In this document: piece by piece, positions 42,278 through 53,115 of the stretch
Numbering within the stretch: the first letter of the stretch is position 1
How the letters are laid out: the number at the start of each line of letters is the position of its first letter
Assembly: GCF_023078275.1 (NCBI RefSeq)
Contig: NC_062979.1
Location: forward strand, 21,247,848 to 21,311,847
DNA length: 64,000 nucleotides
Reading direction: 5' to 3'
From: Leguminivora glycinivorella
Lineage: Eukaryota; Arthropoda; Insecta; Lepidoptera; Tortricidae
Position numbers and translations under genes: made by a program
The notes under the pieces: model-generated
What the model was told of the DNA's origin: nothing
Database searches by the model: none
What the model saw: the letters and a program-made list of their open reading frames with translations, nothing else

Positions 42278-42476
42278 GGGGTGCGAACTCGTATGCGATA
42301 TTAGCATAGATCGGACAAATGGGCGTCATTCTAAAAATATAAGGCTCTGTATTCCGAAAAAGTCATGTAAATGACGCCCAACTGTCCGATTTCTGGATAT
42401 TAGTTACATTCCGGTCTGATGCGGACAGATACAACTCAGCACACCAATCAAAAGTATCGCATGCCAATCTTCGCAC
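42278..42476. mobile_element. Nested hairpin, probable MITE
   Basis: The outer arms GGTGCGAACTCGTATGCGAT and ATCGCATGCCAATCTTCGCACC pair imperfectly. The inner arms ATCGGACAAATGGGCGTCAT / ATGACGCCCAACTGTCCGAT pair almost fully. One copy only. Confidence 0.6.
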
Positions 42477-42606
42477 CGTACAAATGGGTCCTAACTCTGA
42501 GTTAAGATCTGCAACAACTTATACTAACAACAGTCACTAATTGTCTGTAATTGTCAGTGAAGGAAAATATCATGTGGAAACCGGACTAATCCCGATAGGG
42601 CGTAAT

Positions 42607-42789
42607 TTAACGTTTAAAATTATTTAATTTAATGTCTAAAATAGGCCCTTGAGGCATTGTACCAAGGGTACTGGTGATATTTCCTCGCTGTATCGCAATA
42701 CTGATACGTTGTGCGAGGAACTCGCCAGCTCTTTGGTCATCAGTTACCTCAACGAATTCTGTGACAACTTGTTCGTGCTGGGACCCCAT
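42607..42789 (-). pseudogene. Transposon polyprotein C-terminal remnant
   Basis: The minus frame contains EFLAQRISIAIQRGNITSTL then GTMPQGPILD. Pieces of the same segment occur at 1495-1600 (plus), 44455-44545 (minus) and about 60655-60720 (minus). Its dispersal shows a retroelement origin; the exact class is uncertain. A SINE A fragment (42555-42612) abuts it. Confidence 0.55.
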
Positions 42790-43442
42790 CCCACCCCATT
42801 AACTACGTCTTGCTGTGTTGGAAGGTAGTCGCTCATTTATCTTTGGTGATTTTGCTACTTGTTTTGTTTCACGTAGAGTGCGATGGGAATGTGACTGCAC
42901 CGCGTGGGCGATGACGGCACCTGTGACGACGCAGTCTTAGGTAGACGGAACACGTGGGACAAAAGTTCATGAGAGATGAAGTACAAAATAATGTTAAGAC
43001 GCTGACAGCACCCAATGGCCTGGCCTTGACGCTAGCGTACACTGTCTAATCGTATGGGAGTAAGTGAGAGCGCGATGTCACTAAAAGAGGGCGGATAGGT
43101 ACGAAAAGTGCGAAAAAATATTAAAATAAAATAGAAAGATGCATTATTTGTACAAAATGTTTCGTTAGTGTTTTAGATATGTATATATTTGTTATTATAA
43201 TATTAACTTAAGACAACTAAGTGAATAATTGAACGACACACAACCGTTTGTCTTAAAAAACTGCGCAAGTAACATCAATTTTACACAATTGGGTGTTGTC
43301 AGCCCCTTAACATGACTAACAGTTTGACGGTACTGAGTGTTCTCACTGTCTGCGGAAGAGGTGAATTCAACTGCACCATGAATCCCTTGTTGAAAAGTCA
43401 AACAATACAGTCACTCCGGAAGAAATGGTAAAATATATCCAT
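42790..43442. other. Intergenic DNA
   Basis: Nothing recognised. Confidence 0.4.
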
Positions 43443-43617
43443 ATTTTGCCCGCGGCTTCGCTCGCGTTAGAAAGAGACAAAAAGTAGCCTATGTCACTCT
43501 CCATCCCTTCAACTATCACCACTTAAAAAAATCACGTCAATTCGTCGCTCCCTTTCGCCGTGAAAGACGGACAAACAAACAGACATACACACTTTCCCAT
43601 TTATAATATTAGTATGA
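43443..43617 (-). mobile_element. Short Helitron-like element
   Basis: Reverse complement of 41095-41257 from GCCCGCGGCTTCGCTCGCG to TTTATAATATTAGTAT. The window's first 118 bases are a third copy. Confidence 0.7.
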
Positions 43618-44019
43618 TAACCGTTCCAGGGTTTGTTCTTAAAAAAAAAAATTGTTTTCTTAGCCTGGCTCTGACATTATTCTTTGAAAATATTAAAGTA
43701 AATTCACCGCGTCGTATTAACGACTTTATGCTTACACTATTTTTTTTCAATTTATTTTACTATTATGTAAGACTACATAAGATTTTGCTGCATCAATAAC
43801 TACTCTGCTGCACCTCACCAAACTCACCATGCACGTGTCGTCAAACTTAAGATCCCCAAAAAGATACAGAGTTCATATTTCATAAACGTGACCATTATCC
43901 CACTTTACTGCATTTAGTAGCCAGTTTTAAAGTGAATGGCTAATTTAAAACTTTATAAATAAGTTGACATAGAATTTATAATGCATACTTTAAATATAAG
44001 AAGAAAATAGACCGGTATG
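43618..44019. other. AT-rich intergenic DNA
   Basis: Nothing recognised. Confidence 0.4.
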
Positions 44020-44240
44020 GACTACGTCAGATACTCCAGATGCTATGGTTTTAGGTCACGCGGCCGCGGTAGGTCAGAAGCTGGCTGGAAGTCGTCGAAA
44101 AGAAGAACAATCTCACACTTCAGGGTGCCGAAGACCGGGTAAAGTGGAGAAGACTTAGCAGGAAAGCAGATTCTGGCGCTAGGACGGGAAAACGCTAGGT
44201 TGAAGAAAAAGAAGAAGACGGAAGAAAAAAAAAAAGAATT
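44020..44240 (+). pseudogene. LINE ORF2 C-terminal remnant
   Basis: One plus frame reads RSWLEVVEKKNN, LTLQGAEDRVKWRRLSRK and ADSGARTGKR then a stop, the usual W-VVE-D--...AEDR-KWR end of LINE proteins. It is followed by an A-rich tail. An upstream stop and frameshift are present. Confidence 0.65.
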
Positions 44241-44260
44241 AATAAATATAAAATTTAATA

Positions 44261-44441
44261 ATTAATTGAAATACGGTTGTACTCACGTTATTATATCGCT
44301 ATTGCTGCGACATGTTTCGGGCCAATTCGGAGGCCCCTCTTCAGGCGTATAGGAGTTCACGCGACGGCTAGACTCCGCAAACTGTTTGTTTTGTTTGTTT
44401 TCAATTAATTATTTGAATATGTCTCACGGAAGTTTAACGTG
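44261..44441 (-). mobile_element. 181-bp retroelement carrying a hammerhead-like ribozyme, 14-bp TSD
   Basis: Direct repeats TATAAAATTTAATA at 44247-44260 and 44442-44455 bound the unit. An inner inverted repeat AATAATTAATTGAAA (44257-44271) / TTTCAATTAATTATT (44399-44413) overlaps the left end. No coding. The sequence is related to 6281-6438 (shared CGAAACATGTCG, CGTGAGTA and TCTCACGG). Size, TSD and ribozyme suggest a retrozyme-like or Penelope-derived non-autonomous element mobilised by a reverse transcriptase elsewhere. Confidence 0.7.
44299..44352 (-). ncRNA. Type I hammerhead ribozyme-like motif
   Basis: Minus strand, in order: a stem I strand ending ACGC, CUGAAGA, a stem II of GGGCC / GGCCC with loop UCCGAAUU, then CGAAAC, AU and GUC followed by GC. 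The conserved CUGANGA, GAAA and UH cleavage triplet (GUC) are all present at the right spacing. Stem I forms GC/GC, an internal loop, then CUAU/AUAG. Stem III is at most one base pair, as described for hammerheads of Penelope-like elements and retrozymes, which may act as dimers. Activity is inferred, not shown. Confidence 0.65.
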
Positions 44442-44455
44442 TATAAAATTTAATA

Positions 44456-44719
44456 GACGTACCAGTCAGTGCCTTAAAATAGTCCTCTGAAGAATCGCAT
44501 CAAGGATGCTAGCGACATTTTCTCGCTGTATCGCAAATGATGATAGATGATGGTAGTTAAGTCAGTCGGGCGCTTCGAGATTTCCCTAAAAAACTTCTGT
44601 GTGCTCTGACCCATGTATCTAAAGTTTCAACATCAAATGTAAGTAGCTAAGTACAAATGGTACGAAATGGTACTTGTAGACGTATTCATTATGGTTTTTT
44701 TTTTCTATAAACTTTATTG
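44456..44719. other. Intergenic DNA
   Basis: 44455-44545 (minus) holds the transposon tail also seen at 42607-42789. Otherwise nothing. Confidence 0.45.
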
Positions 44720-45229
44720 TACTTACTTACTTCCGATGGCGCTACAACCCTTTGTGGGTCTTGGCCTCCTCCACTATCTTCCTCCAGTTGTCGCGATCTC
44801 TGGCAACCCTCCTCCAGTTGGTATATTTCCTTATTCTCCTCAGGTCCTCTTCCACACAGTCAAGCCACCTTTTCCGAGGTTTAGCCCTGGGCCTTTTTTG
44901 TTGCGGTGTCCACCTGGTCATAATTTTAGGAGCCCTCATATCTGGCATTCTTTCAAGGTGACCAGCCCATCTCAGGCGCTGAGATTTGCAGAACCGAACA
45001 ATAGTCTCTTGCTTGACTAGAGCTTCCAATTCATGGTTCATGCGCTGCCGGTAGCTACCGTCAGGCTCCTTTAACGGACCATAAATTCTTCGCAGCACTT
45101 TCCTCTCGAATACTGCAAGCTTTACTTCATCAAGCTGGGTGGTGGTCCAGGTTGCACAGGCGTAAGTGACAACGGGTCTAATGATGGTCCGATATATGGC
45201 GATCTTTGATTTTACGCTAAGCAGCTTTA
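44720..45229 (-). pseudogene. 5'-truncated LINE with C-terminal ORF2 segment, 10-bp TSD
   Basis: Minus strand, open from about 45228 to 44742: RPVVTYACATWTTTQLDEVK, FERKVLRRIYGPLKEPDGSY, QRLRWAGHLERMPD, a basic RAKPRKRWLDCVEEDLRR, then DNWRKIVEEAKTHKGL and a stop. These are the consecutive C-terminal motifs of LINE ORF2 downstream of the polymerase. The 3' tail is (TAAG)n. CTTTATTGTA repeats near 44711-44720 and 45230-45239 fit a target-site duplication. The frame is undamaged, so the insertion is fairly recent. Confidence 0.85.
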
Positions 45230-45239
45230 TTGTATTTAG

Positions 45240-45735
45240 TGGTTAGTTTTAGCATGAATGGCTAATTTAAAAGTTGGCCAACAGCGGAGGCCAGGTGCCG
45301 GCTTTATTTGGCTCTCTTGTCACTTGGATATTTGGCTTCGGTTCCAAACCCAAATTAAGTTGGCACCGATGCTTTCTAACTTACGATACTTTGGTAAAAC
45401 ATCAATGCATATATCTAAAAACAAATTGAAATCGAGCGTCATTGTTAAAATGTACAATTTATACTTAAAATACTTAAAAAGGTACGTACTATACACGTCA
45501 GAGTAAAGGGATACTTTTTATAAGCAAAATTTACCTAACTTTGTAAAAGCGGTATGAATCACTAACGATCATGAACTGTTACCTCATGACCACCTGATTA
45601 AAAATTTACGGCTGTGGAATTTTCATTAAACCATTTTTATACAAAATGTAAACAAAGTTAGTCTATGTTGTATAAATATGCCGCTACATAGGTTCATCCG
45701 TCATACTGCCTTTTAAACTATCGCTTTTATATAAT
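45240..45735. other. AT-rich intergenic DNA
   Basis: Nothing recognised. Confidence 0.4.
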
Positions 45736-45750
45736 TTATTGTAAATATTG

Positions 45751-46089
45751 TCATCATCATCATCCTTCTTGCGTTATCCCGGCATTATCCACGGCTCATG
45801 GGAGCCTGGGGTCCGCTTTGACAACTAATCCCAAGAATTGGCGTAGGCACTAGTTTTTACGAAAGCGACTGCCATCTGACCTTCCAAGTTTTCCAACCCG
45901 AAGGGTAAACTAGACCTTATTGGAATTAGTCGGGTTTCCTCACGATGATTTTCTTCACCGAAAAGCGACTGGCAAATATCAAGACATTTCGCACATAAAT
46001 TCCGAAAAACTCATTAATGCGAGCCGGGGTTTGAACCCGCGACCTCCGGAACGAAAGTCGCACATACTTACCGCTAGGCTACCAGCGCT
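45751..46089 (-). mobile_element. tRNA-derived SINE family A, full-length, 15-bp TSD
   Basis: Minus strand: head with AGCGCTGGTAGCCTAGCGGT and GGTTCAAACCCCGGC (B box with one change), then the body as at 31272-31606 and a GATGATGATGA tail. TTATTGTAAATATTG at 45736-45750 and 46090-46104 is a perfect target-site duplication. Confidence 0.9.
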
Positions 46090-46209
46090 TTATTGTAAAT
46101 ATTGCAATACAACAAAATTAAAAAAATCCGATCCGATAAATTGGCAGAAATCACAAGTTACCTTCGTTATTTTATTATCGTGTGGAATATTTGAGTTCTT
46201 TAGTTTGAC

Positions 46210-46475
46210 GACCGGTCTGGCGCAGTCGGTAGTGACCCTGCCTGCTACGCCGCGGTCCCGGGTTCGAATCCCGGTAAGGGCATTTATTAGTGTGATGAGC
46301 ACAGATAACTGTTCCTGAGTCATGGATGTTTTCTATCTATATAAGTATTTATATATTATATATATCGTTGTCTGAGTACCCACAACACAAGCCTTCTTGA
46401 GCTTACCGTGGGCCTCAGTCAATCTGTGTAAGAATGTCCTATAATATTTATTTATTAATTTATTTATTTATTTAT
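46210..46475 (+). mobile_element. tRNA-derived SINE family B, copy 3
   Basis: ACCGGTCTGGCGCAGTCGGT (clear A box) and CCCGGGTTCGAATCCCGG, a complete body, and a (TTTA)n tail. The best-preserved head of the three copies. Confidence 0.85.
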
Positions 46476-46642
46476 GGTATTATAGCTACTGGTTCACATT
46501 TAGCAATAACCGGCACGTTAAAATAAATTATGTTGATGCATATTTCCAGTATAGATTACTATCATCAATGCTTTATTACCATACATTCCAATATCGAGTC
46601 GAACCTGAACTCCTTGCTCATTATGTCAGGAATAAATAGCAT

Positions 46643-47511
46643 TAGAGATGGGCCGAATATGGACTTTGCCGAATACGAATATTCGGCCGAACATTCGGTT
46701 CAGCTGTTACCGAACCGAACATTCAGCCGAAAATTCGGTTCCGCCATATTTTAAATGGGTACTAAGGCTCTTTGTTCCTATAATTTAGTGCATAAGAAAA
46801 TTTTGATTTTTGTTTCTTAAGCTTCGTAATTTTACTTTTTTACATAATTATTGTAGGTAATTATAACACAATTTATAACTCCCTTTGGGGGTTCCTTAGA
46901 ACGCTGAAATAGGATGTCATTATCCGATGAATTACGAAACAACTTACGCTATTTATTTACTTTTCCCCTCACTAGCTCGGAAACACGTGTTTTGTCCTTT
47001 AATACCAGCGGGTAAAAACGAATTTTATCCACTAGTGGGTAAAGTAATTTGACCTTGAATAAAGTCAAATTAACTGCTTTAAAATTGATAAAAGTAAGTG
47101 AATCTAGTACCTAATAAAGATGATTTACCACCTGTGGAACTACTGGAAGCAGTGACAAACGCATTTTTTGCGTTGTAGTTTCCTCGCTATAGTGAGGAGA
47201 AAAGTTTTGTGTTACACTCGGGTGCAAATTTATTTTACTTCTCGTGTGTTAAAAAACTCGCAAGTTCAGGATTCTATTCTCGAACCACTCGCTTCGCTCG
47301 TGGTTCAACTATAGAATCCTTTCACTTGCTCGTTTCTCAATTCCACACTCGGCGTTAAAATACAACTTTGCACCCTTGTATAACAAATAACTATTGTTTA
47401 TTCGGTTAATATTCGGCAACATAACCGAACTATTCGGCCGAATACGAACATTGAAAAACTTGCCGAATATACCGAATACTGAATATTTACCGAATATTCG
47501 GCCCAACTCTA
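46643..47511. mobile_element. Non-autonomous hAT-type element 2, 8-bp TSD
   Basis: TIR TAGAGWTGGGCCGAATAT, flanked by AATAGCAT at 46635-46642 and 47512-47519. The subterminal regions are packed with GAATATTCGGCCGAA-type repeats. The interior is mostly taken up by dispersed repeat E (46960-47396). Confidence 0.85.
46960..47396 (+). repeat. Dispersed repeat E, copy 1, nested in the hAT element
   Basis: 435 bp from TTTTCCCCTCACTAGCTCGG to AACAAATAACTATT; nearly identical to 55957-56389. Carries TCGCTTCGCTCGTGGTTC inside a local palindrome around 47265-47300. Non-coding; class unknown. Confidence 0.8.
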
Positions 47512-47519
47512 AATAGCAT

Positions 47520-48965
47520 TGTTATTCAGTTGTCTCCCCCTGACGTTGTCGGTTGATAATCTTGCTCGCTCTGCGCTAATTAAAGAGATTCCTACACAAT
47601 GATCGTGGCTGTCCCCGGAGCTAACATGAAGGCATGCAAGCTTTCTTTCAATGACTGACTACATACTACCCGTTGTAAAGGAGTAAGCCTTTAAGTCTTT
47701 TCAATGCGTATTTGTTTTACCTTCACCTCTACTGCTTCAAACCTTCTCAATGTGAATTCCAAATTGAGAGCGACCCATTGCTGGCCGTACATCAAGATAA
47801 TAAAACAAGTCCTTTGCATAAGCGGCATTGTAAATCAAAGTTGTAAGTATTACAGACAGTTGCAAGTGAAAAAGGAATGGCCGCGCTTCTGTGATCGTCC
47901 AGTGATAATCGAGATCACGGGTCTCTGACATTTCTTTCTTTTATCGCCGGTTGCTGTAAGATAAAACTGCAATAAATAATCCAGGAGACGGCGGTACGTG
48001 CTCCGTTGTGGTTGCACTTTTCATTTGTATTATTCGTAATTATACCTTAAACGAGTTAAGGTAGCTTTATTTATGGACAGGACGGAGGATAATCGTTTGT
48101 TAATGACCAATAATTGCATTAATATTTATTTTCACGGGATTATAAGATGGTATGATGAATTGGTTTAATAAATTTGGGGTTTTCCGTGGCTCGGTATGGT
48201 AATATTCAACAGGTTTTTGCTGTTTCGGTCGGAGCTGTTTATCGGTTTGTGGACAGTCTTTTTAACATTAATTATGATTACGTACGAATATTACTATTTT
48301 GAGTTTTTGTTCCATGTTTTGTGTATTTCTATTGACGGATTAATCTAAGAACATCTCTCTAGCCAACTCTCTGACCTCTTTCTGACGAAGGTAAGGTTAA
48401 GTACATCATAAGCAGATAAATTCTGAATATTCGAATACGATATTAAATCAGTATTTTCAATAATTATTCAAAGGCTTAACTAGAAAACATAAATAACTAA
48501 CGCAGCGTATGCTAAATAAATCTAATCGAATACGATAGAAAATCAGTAGGTAAGCTCAATAGACATTTAAATGCAATCTTTAGAAATCACGTTGCTCGTC
48601 ACGTAGACTTTTCTAGGATTTAAACCAGAAACGTAGTAATAAATTGAATAAATGGTATCTAATTAAAATGCTTGATCGGCAAAAAAGTTTCCGAGAGATA
48701 ATTTAATGATAAAAACCCTTATAGAAATGATATGAAACAATATCGAGAACCGCAGAAAACTTTGACGTTCGGGGGATCGCGTGCGGGGGTTGATTTAGGG
48801 GGCTGGAGGGCGACAAAAACAAAGTATAAGCTAATAGAGTATTACATCATCTAATCAAAGCTTAACACCTTCATGATTAATTGGCCAAAAGTAGCACACC
48901 AACTGGAGACACATAACCGGGCTATAATTAAAAAAAAATCAAAGCTATAAGCCTATCATTACTAA
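47520..48965. other. Intergenic DNA
   Basis: 1.4 kb with no gene, repeat partner or strong palindrome that I can see. Confidence 0.45.
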
Positions 48966-49105
48966 GTAGTGATGGGCTCAGAATTTAACCACCCCATTTC
49001 CTTCTGTGGGTGTAGTAACTAAAAAGAGACTGTGGGATAGGGGTGAGCGTGTGTGAGCGATACAGTTTCATGTGCTCTGCTTATACTCCTGTATTACTGA
49101 GTCGA
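48966..49105 (+). repeat. LINE/SINE tail repeat C, shortened copy
   Basis: AGTGATGGGCTCAGAATTTA, GTGGGATAGGGGTGAGCG and TTTCATGTGCTCTGCTTA match the ends of 16793-17010; the middle is deleted. Confidence 0.55.
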
Positions 49106-49259
49106 CTTTAAAATATATTTGCCACCCTAAGGGCTGAGTTAGACGGTACGAGAACTGGCATAAGTTTTATTACATTGCAGTATTTGATGTTCGCACGTCG
49201 ACTAAATCAGGCCCAAAGCGTTTAAGAATGGAGGAAAGGCATGGATAAATTCGCAGATA

Positions 49260-49465
49260 TCAGGCTTCTGTGGCTCAGTTGGTGAAAGTGAGGGCTGCGG
49301 CAAAGCCTTGGGTCATCGGTTCGTGCTGGAGGTGTGATTTGTTCCATTTTCCCTTTTACTTATTTTAAAATTACAGGAAAAATGGAAAAATTCACACCTC
49401 CAGCAGGACTCGAACCTGCGACACTGGTTTTGTCGGAGCCAGTTGGGAGCGCGGCCTTTCCTTTA
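49260..49465. mobile_element. Two tRNA-like SINE heads in inverted orientation
   Basis: The plus head (GTGGCTCAGTTGGTGAAAG A box, CGGTTCGTGCTGGAGGTGTG) faces a minus head (GCAGGTTCGAGTCCTGCTGG B box). They share TGCTGGAGGTGTGA and ATTTTTCCATTTT-type bodies, pairing as a fold-back around 49335-49410. Confidence 0.6.
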
Positions 49466-50096
49466 ATTTAAAAATAATGTAATATCGCTCGCAGACGTTT
49501 CTGCATGATATAAAACAAATTTAGTAAGATTACTATTTCTGTTCCTACACTCTGGCGCCAATTTGCCGTTGGTCGCCGCTTCCTGACGCCACGCGATCAC
49601 AACTTTGCCAAGTTTCGAAACTTCGCCAAATATTTAGGTGCAATGTGGCGGCAGTTGGTTAATGTTGCTGATTGGAATATGCTGCTATATTATATTATGT
49701 ACATTGAGTAGCATTCTGTATACTTCGATAGGGAAGTATGAGACTTAAGTATCGGGTCCATTTAACCGCTCCTTCGCGACAAGGTATTACGCTTTACATA
49801 TCTCGGCCGTTGTGAATCTAATCTCGTATATCAATAATGAAGTATAAAATAAATGGTCAAGCAAATCTTGGTAATAAAACACGGTGAATATTTGCAACAG
49901 ACTGCTTTATTTGACAAGTAACGGTACTCTATGAGTTACATACATAAGGAGCATAGATGGCGCTAGTAGTCAGTAGTCGACCATAATTTACATTTTGATA
50001 CTACATACAGTACATACCTATACTTGTCACTTGAAAAAAGGCAAAAAATTTAAGTTTTATATGGGACCATAAGTTTCGCCCCTACATTTTCAATTA
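49466..50096. other. Intergenic DNA
   Basis: AGATGGCGCT at 49965; otherwise nothing recognised. Confidence 0.4.
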
Positions 50097-50925
50097 TTTT
50101 TAGGGTTCCGTACCTCAAACAGGAAAAACGGAACCCTTATAGGATCACTCGTGTGTCTGTCTGTACGTCTGTCACAGCCGATTTCTCCGAAACTACTGGA
50201 CCGATTTACTTGAAATTTGGTTCACATACCTTTGGTACACCTGTGACCCAAAGACGAACATGTAATTTAATTAAATGAAATTTAATCACAGGGGCCACTT
50301 TTAGGGGGTAAAATTGAAAATTAAAAATCAAAGTTATTAAAACTAAATTGTGTTACATAACAAATGAAAGAGCATTTTATGAGCAACTGAAATATATATT
50401 TTTTATATTTTTAGGGTTCCGTACCTCAAAGAGGAAAACGGAACCGTTTTTCCTCTTTGAGGTACGGAACCCTTATAGGATCACTCGTCTGTCTGTCTGT
50501 CCGTCTAACACAGCCAATTTCTCCGAAAGTACTGGACCGATTTACTTGTTTATTTTGGTAATTTTGAATTAATTTAAGAAAATAGGCAAAAAATAACCAC
50601 CCCCCGCCCCTTATCTCCGAAACTACTGAAACTACTTAGCGTAAAATACACGAGATAGCCTACCTGTAGATTACAGGAAAACCTATTAGAAATCTACAGT
50701 GAAGCGTAAGTCGGACTTAAGTGAAAAAAACTCAAATTAAGATTTTCACTCACTGCCGCTGCAAGTACTTACTAAATGTAAACTAAATCTAAATCGGTTC
50801 ATCCGTTCGGAAGCTACGATGCCACAGACAGACACTTACACAGACAGACAGACAGAAAGACAAAAATACATATAGACAGACACGTCAAACTTATAACACC
50901 CCGTCGTTTTTGCATCGGGGGTTAA
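50097..50925 (+). repeat. GGTTCCGT / GTCTGTCTGTC repeat cluster with dispersed repeat D
   Basis: Two copies of a module (AGGGTTCCGTACCTCAAA..., then GGAACCCTTATAGGATCACT and CTGTCTGTC) start at 50102 and 50413. The second begins with a near-perfect 29-bp palindrome arm pair (50413-50441, 50444-50473). 50755-50925 is the right half of dispersed repeat D (GTTCATCCGTTCGGAAGCTA to TTATAACACCCCGTCG). Non-coding. Confidence 0.6.
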
Positions 50926-51215
50926 AAAGTTATCCAATATCCATGATATAGGTACCTATCCAAACATGATTCGTAAAAGACAATATTGCCGACACAACAG
51001 ATTATGCGCGGCACATCTCGGCTGTTGCGGATCTAATCTCGTATCTCGATTCCTGGCACGCGTTTCCTGCGGGATGTTACTGATAGTGCGAGATATAGGA
51101 GGTTGGGCCAAGTTCACTGCTCACTGATGTCTTGATACGGACCGCTTTGTTTGACACAAGTTTGACATAATGATTGAAATGAAAGTCATCATTCTGAAAC
51201 GGTCAACTTTTCAGG
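50926..51215. other. Intergenic DNA
   Basis: Nothing recognised. Confidence 0.4.
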
Positions 51216-51219
51216 GTTT

Positions 51220-51251
<32 letters not shown>

Positions 51252-51400
51252 ATACTCTTTATTGACACACCTCAGCAAAAGATCCAGTGGAGACAAAACA
51301 AATGATTATAAATAGAGGCAGACAACAGACGGTCTTATCGCTAAAGAGCGATCTCTACCAGACAACCTTTGGTTAGCGGAAATAAAAAAACATAATCAAA
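51216..51400 (-). mobile_element. CR1-like LINE 3' UTR with (GATA)n tail
   Basis: AGATAGATAGATAG at 51218-51251 is followed by AATACTCTTTATTG, and then GACGGTCTTATCGCTAAAGA. 35570-35635 is a related fragment. 3' end only. Confidence 0.6.
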
Positions 51401-52495
51401 AAGAGTAGGTGCTTCGAGATAAAAAATCATATTTATTCTAATTTTCAACACACAATTTTTTTATTTTTATTATGGACTGATCGGCGATTGACCCTAGTCA
51501 CACCTGATGGGAAGTGAAGACAGAGTCTAAGATGGAGCTCACCGATTCAGTAATAGCCTACACTCTACGTTTAAAGAATAATTGAATAAACATACACATA
51601 TAAGAGAATATAAATAGACTTACATAAACATACTTAAATAGTAATATACAACAAGCCAGAGATATATAGTATCAAACCAAAAATATACAGCAATTATACC
51701 AACCACAGAGTAAAAAAAAAATAGCAATACGATCACTACGGGAGAGATAGATAATGTTCTTTAAGCATTTTTTGGTCTGTTTTATGGCAATCCTGAAAAG
51801 TTGCGCGTTTCTGAGAAAAATTATGGCTAACGAAAATGTGGACAAACGATACGTTATGATTAAATGCCAAAATTGGTCCCCTTAAAGACCAATAAAGATC
51901 TGTTTTTAGTAGCATGGGGATCAAATTCTTTCTAGACTTCCGTACAGTGGCAAAAACTAGAGGAAGGGGTTCTATTTAAAATTTTGAACGAAGGAATATT
52001 TAGGAACAAGAATTTAAAATCTTATAAAGAAACCCCTTTGTCCTTTTTAGACTTGTGATTTTTCACCAGATAACTAATTTTTACAAGTTACAAATCAGGC
52101 ACTAATTTTATATGGAAATCCAGTCTTCCACTAGGTACTCACAAAAAATATAATATAGATCTTTCTGTATCTTGTCCCAATAAAAATTTGTCATTCCAAA
52201 GAAATCATGTAACTTGAGTTCTTGCTTAATGCTCATACTCAGTCGTTTTCTGCTTTCCTTTAAAAAAAAAACATTTTTGGCACAAGCTTTTATCGCCGAC
52301 TGTACCTTTCTTTCAACAGTCATCTACTGCTCTCCGAGACGTTTCTAAAAAACCCTTACTCGATGGGGATACGAGGTTTCATAACAGAGTTCCTATGACC
52401 ACCTTTCTGCTCCATCATCAAATCAGCTCTATGATCCCATATAACCATAATCGGTCGCCGTTCCTACGCAAATCCTCCTATTTTGTGTACACACA
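51401..52495. other. Intergenic DNA
   Basis: No gene. 51776-51850 (TGGCAATCCTGAAAAGTTGC, GAAAATGTG-ACAAACGATAC) repeats 14530-14600, so an old dispersed repeat is present. Confidence 0.4.
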
Positions 52496-53115
52496 GGTCT
52501 TCGGCTCTCAATGCTTAGTCGCAGTACGGTCGACGTTTAGTCGCGGCGACCCAAATGGGGACGATTGGTAACAGGCACAAATGGTCACAGAAGAGACAGA
52601 AGTGTGCACTACGCGTGCACACATTGTTACCGTTTGGCGACTACTTTCCCAAAATCATTCGTTCATTTCATTCTTTTCATAATGGCGACTGTCAGAGACG
52701 TCAAAGTAAAAAAGAAATAAAATCATTGACATTAAAATGTAATGGCGTAAGAATTTGTTAAAGATAAATATTGTTTGCATTTGTAATATAATGTGGGCTA
52801 ATTACCATGGCCAATTAAATTGCTCGATTGATTTCATAAAATAAGTCTAAATTTATCAACGCGCCATCAATTTACCTCAGTTTAACCAGTAATAATATTA
52901 TTGACTACTCGGTGTTTGCGTAGTTTGGTGAAGTTTTAGTGCTCCGGTGCATATACTATACTGAAATAATAAAAATAATGCCTAGAAAACCAATAAAGTT
53001 GTTAAAATATGGATTAAGACGGTAATATTCCATGTAAAAAACAGTCGCCAAAGGGTCACCAAACGGTCGACAAACGGTCGCAAAATGGTCGCAGCGTACA
53101 CGCGTGACCGAAAGC
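52496..53115. repeat. Region bounded by GGTCG-rich short repeats
   Basis: 53041-53110 holds serial AAACGGTCGACA, AAACGGTCGCAA, AAATGGTCGC units. 52505-52585 holds CGGTCGACGTTTAGTCGCGG and ATGGTCAC partly in inverse order. They may be the subterminal repeats of a ~600-bp TIR element, but the ends are not sharp. Confidence 0.4.

Noticed and set aside
46210..46285. Possible functional tRNA gene (best A and B boxes)
   Set aside because: The identical body and (TTTA)n tail occur in two other copies; the acceptor stem does not close.
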